From contig DATBOO010000204.1 in the NCBI GenBank assembly GCA_036553725.1, positions 1 through 64,000 on the forward strand: a DNA stretch of 64,000 bases. Direction: 5' to 3'. Position numbers and translations under genes: made by a program. Shown here piece after piece: positions 41,538 to 50,011 of this stretch. Within the stretch, counting starts at the first letter, position 1. The number at the start of each line of letters is the position of its first letter. Source of the stretch: Bog-756 sp036553725 (GTDB lineage: Bacteria; Actinomycetota; Acidimicrobiia; Acidimicrobiales; RAAP-2). Under the pieces are notes generated by a model that saw nothing but the letters and a program-made list of their open reading frames with translations, had not been told where the DNA came from and searched no databases.

Positions 41538-43838
41538 ATGGAGACTCAGTCGTTCCAGGGTGTCATCGGGGACGACTGGCGGGAGTCCACGCCGTGGTGG
41601 CCCGAGGTCCCGAAGCCGCCGGCCGGTGCGCCCAATGTGCTGCTGGTGGTCCTCGACGACGTGGGCTTCGCCCAACTCGGCTGTTATGGCTCCGACATCG
41701 CCACCCCGGCCATCGACGCGCTGGCCGAGGGAGGGGTGCGCCTCACCAACTTCCACACCACCGCCCTGTGCTCGCCCACGCGGGCCTGCCTGCTGACCGG
41801 GCGCAACCACCACCGCAACGGCCTGGGCCGGGTGGCCGACCTGGCCGTCGGGTATCCGGGGTACAACGGCGAGATTCCCCAGGAGAACGGCTTCCTGTCC
41901 GAGATCCTCCGCCAACGGGGCTACGCCACCTACGCGGTGGGCAAGTGGCACCTGACCCCCGACGACGAGACCAGCATGGCCGCCCCCCGGCACTCGTGGC
42001 CGCTGGCCCGGGGCTTCGACCGCTGGTACGGCTTCCACGGGGGCGAGACCCACCAGTTCGTCCCTGCTCTCTACCACGACAACCACTCGGTCGCCCCGCC
42101 CCGGACCATCGAGGAGGGCTACCACCTGAGCGCCGACCTGGCCGACCGGGCCATCGCCCAGCTGGGCGACCTCCGGGCCGTCGACGTCGACCGTCCCTTC
42201 TTCGTCTACTTCTGCACCGGCGCCTGCCATTCCCCCCATCACGCCCCGCGCCGGTGGATCGACCGTTATGCCGGACGGTTCGACAAGGGATGGGACCGCT
42301 GGCGCGAGGAGATCTTCGCCCGCCAGCTGGAGACCGGTCTCCTGGCCCCGGGCACCGAGCTCTCGCCGCGCCCGCCGTGGGTGCCGGCATGGGAGGGCCT
42401 GCCCGCCGAGGAGCGGCGGGTGGCCGCCCGCTTCATGGAGTGCTTCGCCGCCTTCCTGTCCTACACCGACGCCCAGCTGGCCCGGGTCCTCGAGTTCCTC
42501 GAGCAGACCGGCGACCGGGAGAACACCCTGGTGGTGCTGGTGTCCGACAACGGGGCCAGCTCGGAAGGGGGCCCCACCGGATCGATCAACGACAACCGGC
42601 TGCAGAACTTCGACCCGGCCGGCCCGGCCGAGCTGTCCCGTCGCATCGAGGAGCTCGGCGGCCCCAGCGCCCACAACAACTACCCGTGGGGCTGGACCAT
42701 GGCCGGCAACACCCCGTTCAAGCGGTGGAAGCGGGAGGTCCACGAGGGCGGGGTGGCCGATCCCTGCATCGTGAGCTGGCCGGGCCGCCTGGGCTCGGAC
42801 GGCGGGGTGCGCCGGCAGTTCGCCCATGCCGTCGACATCCTGCCCACCGTGCTCGAGCTGGCCGGGATCGGGGCCCCCCCGTCCATCGGGCACGTGCCCC
42901 AGACCCCGCTCGACGGCATCAGCTTCGCCCCCCTGCTGGGCCCGGAGGGGGCAGGCGCCCCCGGGCACCGCACCACCCAGTACTTCGAGATGTTCGGGAG
43001 CCGCGCCCTCTATCACGAGGGCTGGAAGGCGGTCACCTTCAAGCCGATCGGGCCCCTCTACGACGACGGCATCAACTGGAACGCCCCCTTCGACGACGAC
43101 CGCTGGGAGCTCTACCACGTGGACGTCGACCCCGCCGAGATCCACGACCTGGCCGCCGAGCACCCGGAACGGCTGGCCGACATGATCGAGCGCTGGTGGG
43201 TCGAGGCCCGCCGCAACCAGGTGCTCCCGCTGGACAACCGGGTGCTCCACACCCTGGTCAACCCGAAACCCGACCGGAGGGTTCCCCGCCTCCGCACCAC
43301 CTATTTCCCGGGCGGCTCCCCGGTGCCCGAGACGGTGGCCGCCAACGTCAAGAACCGCAGCCACACCATCGAGGTCGACCTCACCGTCGCCCCGGGCGAG
43401 CCGGCGGAGGGGGTGCTCCTGGCCCAGGGGTCGGTGCTCGGCGGCTTCTCCCTCCACCTGCGGGCCGGGTGCCTCCGCTACGTGCACAACCTGTACGGCA
43501 AGGAGCGCCACGTCATCGCCGCCGCCCAGCGGGTCGGGGCCGGCCGCCACCGGCTGGTGCTCCGGTTCGACCGGGAGGAGGACGGCGGCGGTCCAGCCGT
43601 CCTGGAGGTCGACGGGACCGAGGTGGCCAGGGGGCGCATCCCCACCTTCACCGTCGCCGCCTTCAGCGCCACCGGCGCCGGTCTCACCTGCGGGTACGAG
43701 GTGGGTCCGGCGGTGGGCGACGACTACTCGGCCCCGTTCCGGTGCACCGCCACCATCCACTCGGCCACCGTGACCCTCAGCGAGCACGTACCGGTCAACC
43801 CGATGGTGGAGTTCGAGCGGATCATGTCCGAGCAGTAG
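41538..43838 (+). CDS. Arylsulfatase-type sulfatase
   Basis: 766-residue type I sulfatase. N-terminal strand is VLLVVLDDVGFAQLGCYG, the metal-binding Asp pair; Cys78 lies in CSPTR, the CxPxR signature converted to formylglycine by a separate enzyme not seen in this window. GKWHL near residue 140 and a Lys/His-containing KRWKREVHEGG near residue 395 are also typical. A C-terminal beta domain of ~200 residues (GEPAEGVLLAQGSVLGGFSL) follows. No signal peptide is visible, unusual for a sulfatase, so it is probably cytoplasmic. ATG 41538 has GGGAGG upstream; an in-frame start at 41472 lacks one. Fits the glycan cluster. Confidence 0.92.
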   Translation: METQSFQGVIGDDWRESTPWWPEVPKPPAGAPNVLLVVLDDVGFAQLGCYGSDIATPAIDALAEGGVRLTNFHTTALCSPTRACLLTGRNHHRNGLGRVADLAVGYPGYNGEIPQENGFLSEILRQRGYATYAVGKWHLTPDDETSMAAPRHSWPLARGFDRWYGFHGGETHQFVPALYHDNHSVAPPRTIEEGYHLSADLADRAIAQLGDLRAVDVDRPFFVYFCTGACHSPHHAPRRWIDRYAGRFDKGWDRWREEIFARQLETGLLAPGTELSPRPPWVPAWEGLPAEERRVAARFMECFAAFLSYTDAQLARVLEFLEQTGDRENTLVVLVSDNGASSEGGPTGSINDNRLQNFDPAGPAELSRRIEELGGPSAHNNYPWGWTMAGNTPFKRWKREVHEGGVADPCIVSWPGRLGSDGGVRRQFAHAVDILPTVLELAGIGAPPSIGHVPQTPLDGISFAPLLGPEGAGAPGHRTTQYFEMFGSRALYHEGWKAVTFKPIGPLYDDGINWNAPFDDDRWELYHVDVDPAEIHDLAAEHPERLADMIERWWVEARRNQVLPLDNRVLHTLVNPKPDRRVPRLRTTYFPGGSPVPETVAANVKNRSHTIEVDLTVAPGEPAEGVLLAQGSVLGGFSLHLRAGCLRYVHNLYGKERHVIAAAQRVGAGRHRLVLRFDREEDGGGPAVLEVDGTEVARGRIPTFTVAAFSATGAGLTCGYEVGPAVGDDYSAPFRCTATIHSATVTLSEHVPVNPMVEFERIMSEQ

Positions 43839-43986
43839 CCCCGCCGGCGGCCCGCGACCCCGTCCCACGGGGCCACCGAAGCTCACAGCAGAGCCTACGG
43901 TCGTCGCCAGTCCGCTCACGGAGTGGTTCCCTACCGTGTCCGGACAAGGAGGCAAGCAGAGCCCGCGACCATCTGCTTGAAATCAC

Positions 43987-44199
43987 ATGACCTGGATCTT
44001 CGTCACCATTCCCCTCATGATCGTGGCCGTGGCCATCGCCACCGTCCCCGTCCTGTACCACTCGGTGCGCGAGCACTTCCTGCTCCACGGGGACGCCGTC
44101 CCCACCCGTCGGCCGGTCCCGCGGAGCTCCGAGTACTGGACCAGGCCGGCCCGGGCCCGGGTCGAGGCGACCGGCCCGGAGGAATCCGTGGCTGCCTGA
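43987..44199 (+). CDS. Small single-helix membrane protein
   Basis: 70-residue protein with one N-terminal transmembrane helix (WIFVTIPLMIVAVAIATVPV) and a basic cytoplasmic tail containing SSEYWTRPARARVEATG. I do not recognise the family, but the shape is typical of short membrane proteins near regulators. The ATG has a stop three codons upstream in frame and no ribosome binding site, so translation may be leaderless. It lies between the sulfatase and the TetR gene, separated from the latter by 63 nt. It could be a shadow, though its amino-acid mix is protein-like. Confidence 0.5.
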   Translation: MTWIFVTIPLMIVAVAIATVPVLYHSVREHFLLHGDAVPTRRPVPRSSEYWTRPARARVEATGPEESVAA

Positions 44200-44262
44200 T
44201 CAACCCGGCGGTCCGGGCACCACACCGGGCCGCCGGCCATTGAGCGGTAGCCTCCGGAGACC

Positions 44263-44937
44263 ATGGTCCCCACTGCCAAAGCCGGCCCCACAGCCAAGAC
44301 CGGCCCGGTCCCGCCCGGCCCGGTCGAAGAGGAAGACGCCGCCGCGCCGGCCACCATGGACGGCCGGCAGCGGCGCCGGGCGCGCAACCGGGAAGCGGTC
44401 GTCGACGCGCTGTTGGACCTCTACCGCGACGGCAACCTGCGGCCGAGCAGCGAGGAGATCGCCGCCCGCTCGGGCCTGTCCCCCCGCTCCCTCTTCCGCT
44501 ACTTCGACGATGTCGACGACCTGATACGCGCCGCCATCCGCAGCCAGGAGGCCCGGGCCCTGCCGCTGGTGCCGGTGGCGGCTGCGCCCGACGACCACTT
44601 CGATGTGAAGGTGGCCGCCCTGGTGGACCAGCGGCTCCGGCTGTTCGAGGCGGTCGGGCACGCCGCCACCGTCTCCCGGCTGCGGTCCCCGTTCCAGCCG
44701 CTGCTGGCCGCCGAGCTCACCCAGAACCGCAAGTACCTGCGGAACCAGCTACGGCGGCTCTTCGCCCCGGAGCTGGCGGGGATGGACGAAGTTCGGGTGG
44801 ACTCGGCACTGGCGGCGGCCGACGTGCTGACCTCATTCGAGTCGTACCAGCTCCTCGTCGAGCACCGGGCCATGCCGGAGCCCCAGGCGAAGCGGGTCAT
44901 GGCCGACGCGCTCACCGTCCTCCTTGGACCTTCGTGA
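44263..44937 (+). CDS. TetR-family transcription regulator
   Basis: 224-residue regulator. After a flexible Pro/Ala-rich N-terminus, the HTH is at residues ~38-85 (RNREAVVDALLDLYRDGNL, then EEIAARSGLSPRSLFRYF and DDVDDLIRAA). The C-terminal ligand domain is all-helical and has no recognisable effector site. The target is unknown; the regulator stands alone between a small membrane protein and the convergent MarR gene. ATG 44263 has CCGGAG 4-8 nt upstream. The extended N-terminus is longer than usual; an internal Met at about residue 32 (DGRQRRRARN) is a possible alternative start. Confidence 0.85.
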   Translation: MVPTAKAGPTAKTGPVPPGPVEEEDAAAPATMDGRQRRRARNREAVVDALLDLYRDGNLRPSSEEIAARSGLSPRSLFRYFDDVDDLIRAAIRSQEARALPLVPVAAAPDDHFDVKVAALVDQRLRLFEAVGHAATVSRLRSPFQPLLAAELTQNRKYLRNQLRRLFAPELAGMDEVRVDSALAAADVLTSFESYQLLVEHRAMPEPQAKRVMADALTVLLGPS

Positions 44938-45009
44938 GCCTCCGTGAGCCTCCGTGACCGCTCCACCGGTCGGCGGCTCCGGGCCGTCCCGGTGATGCCA
45001 CTCACGACG

Positions 45010-45492
45010 TCACGGCCTCGGTCCCGATAGACCGGCCGACGGGGCGAGCCCGTCCTGGTCGGCCACGTTGGCGGCCAGGCGGCCGAGCAGGCCTTCGAGG
45101 TCGGCGCTCTCTTCGTCGGAGATCCCGGTGCGCAGACGCCGATCGAATGCCGCCGCCGCCCGGCGCAGACGGAGGAAGGCCGCCTCGCCGGCTTCGGTCA
45201 ACTCGACCACGTGTATCCGGCGGTTGACAGCGTCGCGCCGCCGGGTGATCAGCCCTTCGGCGTCCATCGAGTTGAGGTGGTGGGTGAGGGTGGCTTCCCT
45301 GACCCCTATCGCCTCGGCCAGCTCCCGCTGGTTGGCCAACCGCCGGGTCTTCAGGTTCAACAGCACTAACCACACCGGCAGGGACCCCCCCGCCTCCACC
45401 AGGGCGGCATCGAAGGCGCGGCTCACGGCCCGGGCGGCGCGAGCCAGGTGCAGGCCGATGGGTGGGTGGAAGGGTGGCTGGGCGGAACCCAT
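45010..45492 (-). CDS. MarR-family transcription regulator
   Basis: 160-residue winged-helix regulator: a helical dimerisation N-terminus (LARAARAVSRAFDAAL), recognition region NQRELAEAIGVREATLTHHL near residues 54-73, and wing RRRDAVNRRIHVVELT. It is divergent from the SDR gene, with 74 nt between starts. That gap has a perfect 13-bp AT-rich inverted repeat inside the SDR promoter spacer (45536-45548), the expected place for MarR repression and possibly autoregulation. No ribosome binding site is visible before ATG 45492, so this transcript may be leaderless. The inducer is unknown. Confidence 0.88.
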   Translation of the reverse strand: MGSAQPPFHPPIGLHLARAARAVSRAFDAALVEAGGSLPVWLVLLNLKTRRLANQRELAEAIGVREATLTHHLNSMDAEGLITRRRDAVNRRIHVVELTEAGEAAFLRLRRAAAAFDRRLRTGISDEESADLEGLLGRLAANVADQDGLAPSAGLSGPRP

Positions 45493-45529
45493 GCGGTCAG
45501 GCTACCACGATCACTCGATCTCTAATCCT

Positions 45530-45558
45530 TTGACTTCTAATACTTAGAGGTTTAGACT
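45530..45558 (+). promoter_or_regulatory. SDR promoter with palindromic operator in the spacer
   Basis: TTGACT (45530-45535, -35) and TAGACT (45553-45558, -10) are 17 bp apart. Between them lies TCTAA-TAC-TTAGA (45536-45548), a perfect inverted repeat that the divergent MarR regulator could occupy to block RNA polymerase. The -10 ends 8 nt before ATG 45567, so the transcript would start at or next to the ATG and be leaderless. Confidence 0.6.
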
Positions 45559-45566
45559 TTCCCACC

Positions 45567-46382
45567 ATGACGCCAAGCACCGGGACCATCGAACGGGACA
45601 TCCGCGACAAGCCACCGGGTACCGCCATCTACCCGGACCTCGCCGACAAGGTGGCCGTGGTCACCGGCGGCTCGAGGGGCATCGGCGCGGCGACCGCAAT
45701 GGCCCTCGGCGCCAACGGCGTGCGCGTTGCCGTCGTGGGGCGTGACCGGGTGGCGATCGACGGGACGGTCGAAGCCGTCCGCGCCGTTGGGGCCCGGGCC
45801 CTCGGCGTCGTCGCCGACTGCACCGTCGAGGAGGACCTGGCGTCCCTGCACCAGCAAGTGGCCGCCACACTCGGCGGTGTCGACATCCTGGCTGCATTCG
45901 CCGGCGGCAACGGTATGCCGGTGGCCACCGTCACCGAGAGCAGCGGGCACTGGCGCGAGGTCATCGAGAGCGACCTCACCTCGACGTTCCTCACCGTGGC
46001 CGCCTTCCTCCCCGAGATGACCGCCCGCCGGTCGGGGGTGATCATCACCATGGCCTCGTCCGCCGCCCGTCTGGCGGCCAAGTCCTCGGCCGCCTACGCG
46101 GCGGCCAAGGCCGGGGTCATCGCCTTCACCCGCCATGTGGCGGGCGAGTTCGCCAAGGACGGCATCCGGGCCAACTGCATAGCCCCCTCCGCCATCGAGA
46201 ACGACAAGATGCGCGCCCGGATGTCGGCGGCCGAACGGGAGGCCCTTGCCGGGGCGTTCCCCCTGGGCCGGATCGGCCAACCACCGGACGTCGCCGCGGC
46301 CGCGCTCTATCTGGCGTCGTCTGCCTCGTCGTGGATCACTGGCGTCACCCTCGACGTCGCCGGCGGGATGGTGATGGCGTGA
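45567..46382 (+). CDS. Short-chain dehydrogenase/reductase (SDR)
   Basis: 271-residue classical SDR. Cofactor motif TGGSRGIGAA lies near residues 34-43 and the Asp-containing DCTVEED region near 94. The catalytic Ser is in MASSAA near residue 165, and Tyr-x-x-x-Lys is YAAAK near 179. The C-terminal SWITGVTLDVAGGMVM is typical. The acid/base Tyr and Lys are intact, so it should reduce or oxidise a carbonyl; NADP is likely from the Arg in the Gly-loop. It is divergent from the MarR regulator, has a well-formed promoter, and overlaps the next membrane gene by 4 nt (GTGA). The unit therefore looks inducible. Confidence 0.9.
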   Translation: MTPSTGTIERDIRDKPPGTAIYPDLADKVAVVTGGSRGIGAATAMALGANGVRVAVVGRDRVAIDGTVEAVRAVGARALGVVADCTVEEDLASLHQQVAATLGGVDILAAFAGGNGMPVATVTESSGHWREVIESDLTSTFLTVAAFLPEMTARRSGVIITMASSAARLAAKSSAAYAAAKAGVIAFTRHVAGEFAKDGIRANCIAPSAIENDKMRARMSAAEREALAGAFPLGRIGQPPDVAAAALYLASSASSWITGVTLDVAGGMVMA

Positions 46383-46846
46383 CCAGTGCCGATGAGCCGC
46401 CCGCCTCCGGCCGCCGCACCATGGTCAAAGGGCTGCGGGCGAACTCCTTCGCCGCTCTGGTCATGGTCGTCGTCGAGCTCGGGCTCGGACTGGGCGTCAA
46501 CCTCTACGCCAACCTTCCCGCCTCCGATCACCACCGGGCACCCCTCGCCGCCTTCGGCCGGGCGGTGGCCGACGGTCCGGTGATCGTCACCCTGCACGCG
46601 CTGCTCGGCACGCTGCTCCTCGCCGCCGGCATCTCGGCGGTCGTGCGCGCCTCCCTGACCCGCCGGGGTCCGCTCATCGGCGCCTCCGGTAGCGCCCTCC
46701 TCGCCATCTTCGTGGCCTGGGGCTCCGGCACGCGGTTCGTAGGGACGATGGACAACGGTGCATCATTGGCCATGGGCCTGGCCACCGGGGTCGCCATCCT
46801 GTCCTATGCGGTCATCCTGTTCATCACTCCGCCGGCCAGGTCTTGA
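46379..46846 (+). CDS. Four-helix membrane protein, function unknown
   Basis: 155-residue membrane protein with four predicted helices (FAALVMVVVELGLGLGVNLY; VTLHALLGTLLLAAGISAVV; ASGSALLAIFVAWGSG; ATGVAILSYAVILFI). The His in LHAL of helix 2 and the Asn/Asp between helices are polar features near the membrane; a heme or quinone role is conceivable but unproved. GTG 46379 overlaps the SDR stop (GTGA), which shows translational coupling. Together with the SDR it forms a MarR-controlled two-gene unit. Its C-terminus is convergent with the MFS exporter, 30 nt apart. Confidence 0.75.
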   Translation: MTSADEPPASGRRTMVKGLRANSFAALVMVVVELGLGLGVNLYANLPASDHHRAPLAAFGRAVADGPVIVTLHALLGTLLLAAGISAVVRASLTRRGPLIGASGSALLAIFVAWGSGTRFVGTMDNGASLAMGLATGVAILSYAVILFITPPARS

Positions 46847-46876
46847 AAGACGGGTCTCGAAGGCGCTCTTCGGGGC

Positions 46877-48928
46877 TCAGGGGCCGGAGCCGGCCCCGGT
46901 CCGGGTGGCTCCGGCGTCGGCCAGCAGCCGGTCGTCGTCGGCCAGCAACTCCTTGGCCAGGTGGCGAACCATCTCGATCACCTCGGGGTGGTCGTCGGGG
47001 TCCCAGCCCTCCAACAGCTCGGTCATCGAGTCGCGCCGGGCCGCGGTCAGGCGTTCGATGGCCTCGTGCCCGGGGGATGTGAGCACCAGGGTGCAGCCGC
47101 CGGGCGGTCCGTCCCGCTCGAGCATCCCCGCCGACACCAGGGCGTCCGCTCCCCCCTCGAGGCGCTGCGGGTCGACGTTCAGGCGGGCGCCCACGTCCTC
47201 CAGGGTGCAGTCCGGCCGGTCGGCCAGCCGGTAGAGCATCCACACCGCCCGTGGCTCGAGCTCGACACCGGCCCGGGTGGCCAGCGTCTCGTACAGCTCC
47301 CGCCGGTTTTCGCGGCTTGCCGCCCGTTCGAGGATGCGCTGGACCTCGCCGAGGGAGGACCGGGGCTCGGGCAGGCCGAGGCCCTCGGCCGGCTCGGTGG
47401 CCCGGATCGATTTGCGCAATTCGATCTCCGGAAGGGTCCAGCTCAACAGGAAGGCCACGAAGGCGATGGGCACCCCGATCAGGAACACGGTCTGCACGGT
47501 ATGGGCGATGCCGTCGATCACCCCGGCCTGCACCGCGGCCGGCAGATGGCGGATGGCGGCGGGGTCGTCGGCGTTGACGCTGAACCCCGGCGGCACCCTG
47601 GCCAGGTGCAGGGAGTGGAGGATGTTGGGCAGGAGCTGGCTGGCGAAGATGGTGCCGAACACCGCTGTCCCGAATGAGCCCCCGATCATGCGGAAGAACG
47701 TCGAACCCGAGGTGGCGGTGCCCAGCTCCTCGTAGGGCACGGCGTTCTGGACGGCCACCAGCAGCACCGACATGACCATGCCGAGGCCCAGGCCGAAGAT
47801 GGCCATGTAGGCCGCCATGGTCCAGGCACCGGTGCTCACCCCGATCAGCGACATCAGGTACAACCCGAAGGTGGTGAGGGCTGTGCCCACCACCGGGAAG
47901 ACCTTGTAGCGGCCCCACCGGCTGACCAGCACACCGGAGCCGACCGAGGCGATGAACAGGCCGCCCATCATGGGGAAGAGCCGCACCCCGGACTGGATGG
48001 CGCTCACCCCCTTCACCTCCTGGAGGAACAGCGGCAGGAAGGTGAGCGCCCCGAACATGGCGAACCCGATGACGAACCCGATGGCCCCGGCGGCGTTGAA
48101 CACGGCGTTGGAGAACAGGTGGAGCGGGATCACCGGCTCCACCGCCCTCCGCTCGGCGAACAGGAAGGCCACCGCAGACAGGACGCCGATGATCCCGAGG
48201 CCGATGATCACCGGCGACCCCCACCGGTAGGTGGGGCCGCCCAGGCTGGCCAGCAGCACCAGGGCGGTGGCCGACAGGGCCAGCAGGGCCGAGCCCAGGT
48301 AGTCGATCACCCGGTGGACCCGGCTCAACGCCCCGGGCAGGGCAAAGGCGGTGACGACCAGGGCGGCGGCCCCGAAGGGGATGTTGATGTAGAAGATCCA
48401 TCGCCAGCCGATGGAGTCCACGAAGGCGCCCCCGATGAGGGGGCCGATGACCGTGGTGATGCCGAACATGCCCATGAAGATGCCGGAGTAGCGCCCCCGC
48501 TCACGGGGGGACACCACGTCGCCGATGATGGTCTGCGCCCCCACCATCAGACCGCCGCCGCCCAGACCCTGGACCGCCCGGAACAGGATCAGTTCGAGCA
48601 TCGACTGGCTCAGACCGGACAGGACGGAGCCGACCAGGAAGATGACGATGGCGGCCTGGAAGAAGATCTTGCGCCCGAACTGGTCCCCGAGCTTGCCCCA
48701 CAGCGGCGTGGAGACCGTGGAGGTCAAGAGGTAGGCGGTGACCACCCAGGTCAGGCGCGACGCGCCGTGCAGGTCCCCCACGATGGTGGGTAGGGCGGTC
48801 GAGACCACCGTCTGGTCCAAAGCGGCCAGGAACATGCCCAGCATCAGCGCACCGATGACCACGAGCACTCGGCGGTGGGAGAGCGACGTGGGCGGGCCGG
48901 CCTGTTCCGCTGCAACCGTTTCGCTCAT
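46877..48928 (-). CDS. DHA2-type MFS drug exporter with C-terminal MarR-like domain
   Basis: 683-residue inner-membrane antiporter, EmrB/QacA-like with 14 helices (residues ~20-520). Landmarks: MLGMFLAALDQTVVSTALPT in helix 1, loop motif KLGDQFGRK, and RAVQGLGGGGLMVGAQTII in helix 4-5. After helix 14 a soluble domain of about 160 residues follows. It reads like a MarR/winged helix (RAVWMLYRLADRPDCTLEDV, GARLNVDPQRLEGGADALV, and TSPGHEAIERLTAARRDSM). Such an attached regulator-like domain could sense drugs or bind DNA or protein. ATG 48928 has GGGAGCGAGG upstream. It is convergent with the SDR operon. Confidence 0.92.
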   Translation of the reverse strand: MSETVAAEQAGPPTSLSHRRVLVVIGALMLGMFLAALDQTVVSTALPTIVGDLHGASRLTWVVTAYLLTSTVSTPLWGKLGDQFGRKIFFQAAIVIFLVGSVLSGLSQSMLELILFRAVQGLGGGGLMVGAQTIIGDVVSPRERGRYSGIFMGMFGITTVIGPLIGGAFVDSIGWRWIFYINIPFGAAALVVTAFALPGALSRVHRVIDYLGSALLALSATALVLLASLGGPTYRWGSPVIIGLGIIGVLSAVAFLFAERRAVEPVIPLHLFSNAVFNAAGAIGFVIGFAMFGALTFLPLFLQEVKGVSAIQSGVRLFPMMGGLFIASVGSGVLVSRWGRYKVFPVVGTALTTFGLYLMSLIGVSTGAWTMAAYMAIFGLGLGMVMSVLLVAVQNAVPYEELGTATSGSTFFRMIGGSFGTAVFGTIFASQLLPNILHSLHLARVPPGFSVNADDPAAIRHLPAAVQAGVIDGIAHTVQTVFLIGVPIAFVAFLLSWTLPEIELRKSIRATEPAEGLGLPEPRSSLGEVQRILERAASRENRRELYETLATRAGVELEPRAVWMLYRLADRPDCTLEDVGARLNVDPQRLEGGADALVSAGMLERDGPPGGCTLVLTSPGHEAIERLTAARRDSMTELLEGWDPDDHPEVIEMVRHLAKELLADDDRLLADAGATRTGAGSGP

Positions 48929-49139
48929 GGCCTCGCTCCCACTTGCTCGCTCCGGGCCCCGGCTGCGCGCTCCGTGCCGTCGTCATCGTAAGGCCGCCAC
49001 CCCGATCGTGAGCCGGTGGCCGGGTGGAAGCCGGTGCCGACAACCCTAGGGTTCGGAGGTGGAGGCCCGGTCCAACAGGCGGCGGGCGTCCGGTGGGCGG
49101 TGTGGCAGGCTGGCCGACGGGAGTCGAAGAAAGGGAGCG

Positions 49140-49919
49140 ATGGAGTCCGAGCCGATGCCGGCGGCCTTTCTCGGGCACGGGGACCCGATGAACGCCCTGT
49201 CCGACAACCGCTTCACCCGGGCCTGGCGGGATCTCGGCTCCTCGGTGCCGACACCGAGAGCCGTCCTCGTGGTCTCGGCCCACTGGTACGTCGGCTCGAC
49301 CCTGCTCACGGCCATGGCCGCCCCGCGCACCATCCACGACTTCTACGGGTTCCCCCGGGCCCTCTTCGAGGTGGAGTACCCCGCACCCGGGTCGCCCGAG
49401 GTGGCCGCCGAGATCGCCGAGCTGGCCAAGCCCCGCTGGGTGGGCCTGGACCCGGACGGATGGGGGCTCGACCACGGGACCTGGTCGGTGCTGGTCCACG
49501 CCTTTCCACAGGCCGACGTGCCGGTCATCCAGCTCTCGGTGAACGGGTTCGAGGGCTACGACGAGCACTTCGACCTCGGGGTGCGGCTGGCCCCCCTGCG
49601 CCATCGGGGGATCCTGGTCATCGGGAGCGGCAACGTGGTCCACAACCTCGGCCTCATCGACCCGGGGGCGGGCCAGACCGGCTTCGACTGGGCCGTCCGC
49701 TTCGACGAGGCCTGCACCGCCTCGATGGTCGAGGACCCGCAGCGGACCCGGGGCCTGGCCGACCACCCCGACTACCGGCGGGCCGTCCCCACGCCCGACC
49801 ATTTCCTGCCCTTGGCCCCGATCGCCGGCATCGCCGCCGCCTCAGGCGCCAAGGCCACCGTCCTGGTCGACGGCTACGTCGGCGGCTCACTGTCGATGAC
49901 CGGGTTCCGGGTCGGCTGA
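49140..49919 (+). CDS. DODA-type (LigB/YgiD-like) extradiol dioxygenase
   Basis: 259-residue non-heme iron or zinc enzyme of the LigB superfamily. Motifs are PAAFLGHGDPMNAL (metal His near residue 14), VVSAHWY (His, near 49), GLDHGTWSVL (His near 115), and VIGSGNVVHNLG (His near 170). The family opens catechol-type rings, including DOPA 4,5-cleavage. The ATG at 49140 is chosen because AAAGGGAG lies just upstream; the open frame from 49059 lacks a site. Neighbours do not form an aromatic pathway, so the substrate is open. A 37-nt leader with an inverted repeat then precedes the amino-acid ABC operon. Confidence 0.9.
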   Translation: MESEPMPAAFLGHGDPMNALSDNRFTRAWRDLGSSVPTPRAVLVVSAHWYVGSTLLTAMAAPRTIHDFYGFPRALFEVEYPAPGSPEVAAEIAELAKPRWVGLDPDGWGLDHGTWSVLVHAFPQADVPVIQLSVNGFEGYDEHFDLGVRLAPLRHRGILVIGSGNVVHNLGLIDPGAGQTGFDWAVRFDEACTASMVEDPQRTRGLADHPDYRRAVPTPDHFLPLAPIAGIAAASGAKATVLVDGYVGGSLSMTGFRVG

Positions 49920-49958
49920 GGCACGGGCCCGGCCCAGCCCCGTTTCAACATGAACGTT

Positions 49959-49974
49959 GTGTGACGTGGCACAC
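49959..49974. promoter_or_regulatory. Inverted repeat GTGTG-N6-CACAC, candidate operator
   Basis: GTGTG (49959-49963), ACGTGG, CACAC (49970-49974): perfect half-sites, 37 nt before the start of the solute-binding gene at 50012. An overlapping CAAC-N6-GTTG lies immediately upstream. It may control the amino-acid ABC operon. Confidence 0.4.
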
Positions 49975-50011
49975 TTGCCCCGTTCACAAGATCGACAGCG
50001 GAGGTGGGATC

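Noticed and set aside
40614..43955. 1113-codon minus-strand open frame
   Set aside because: Antisense to the sulfatase and esterase genes; composition is low-complexity and no family motif is visible.
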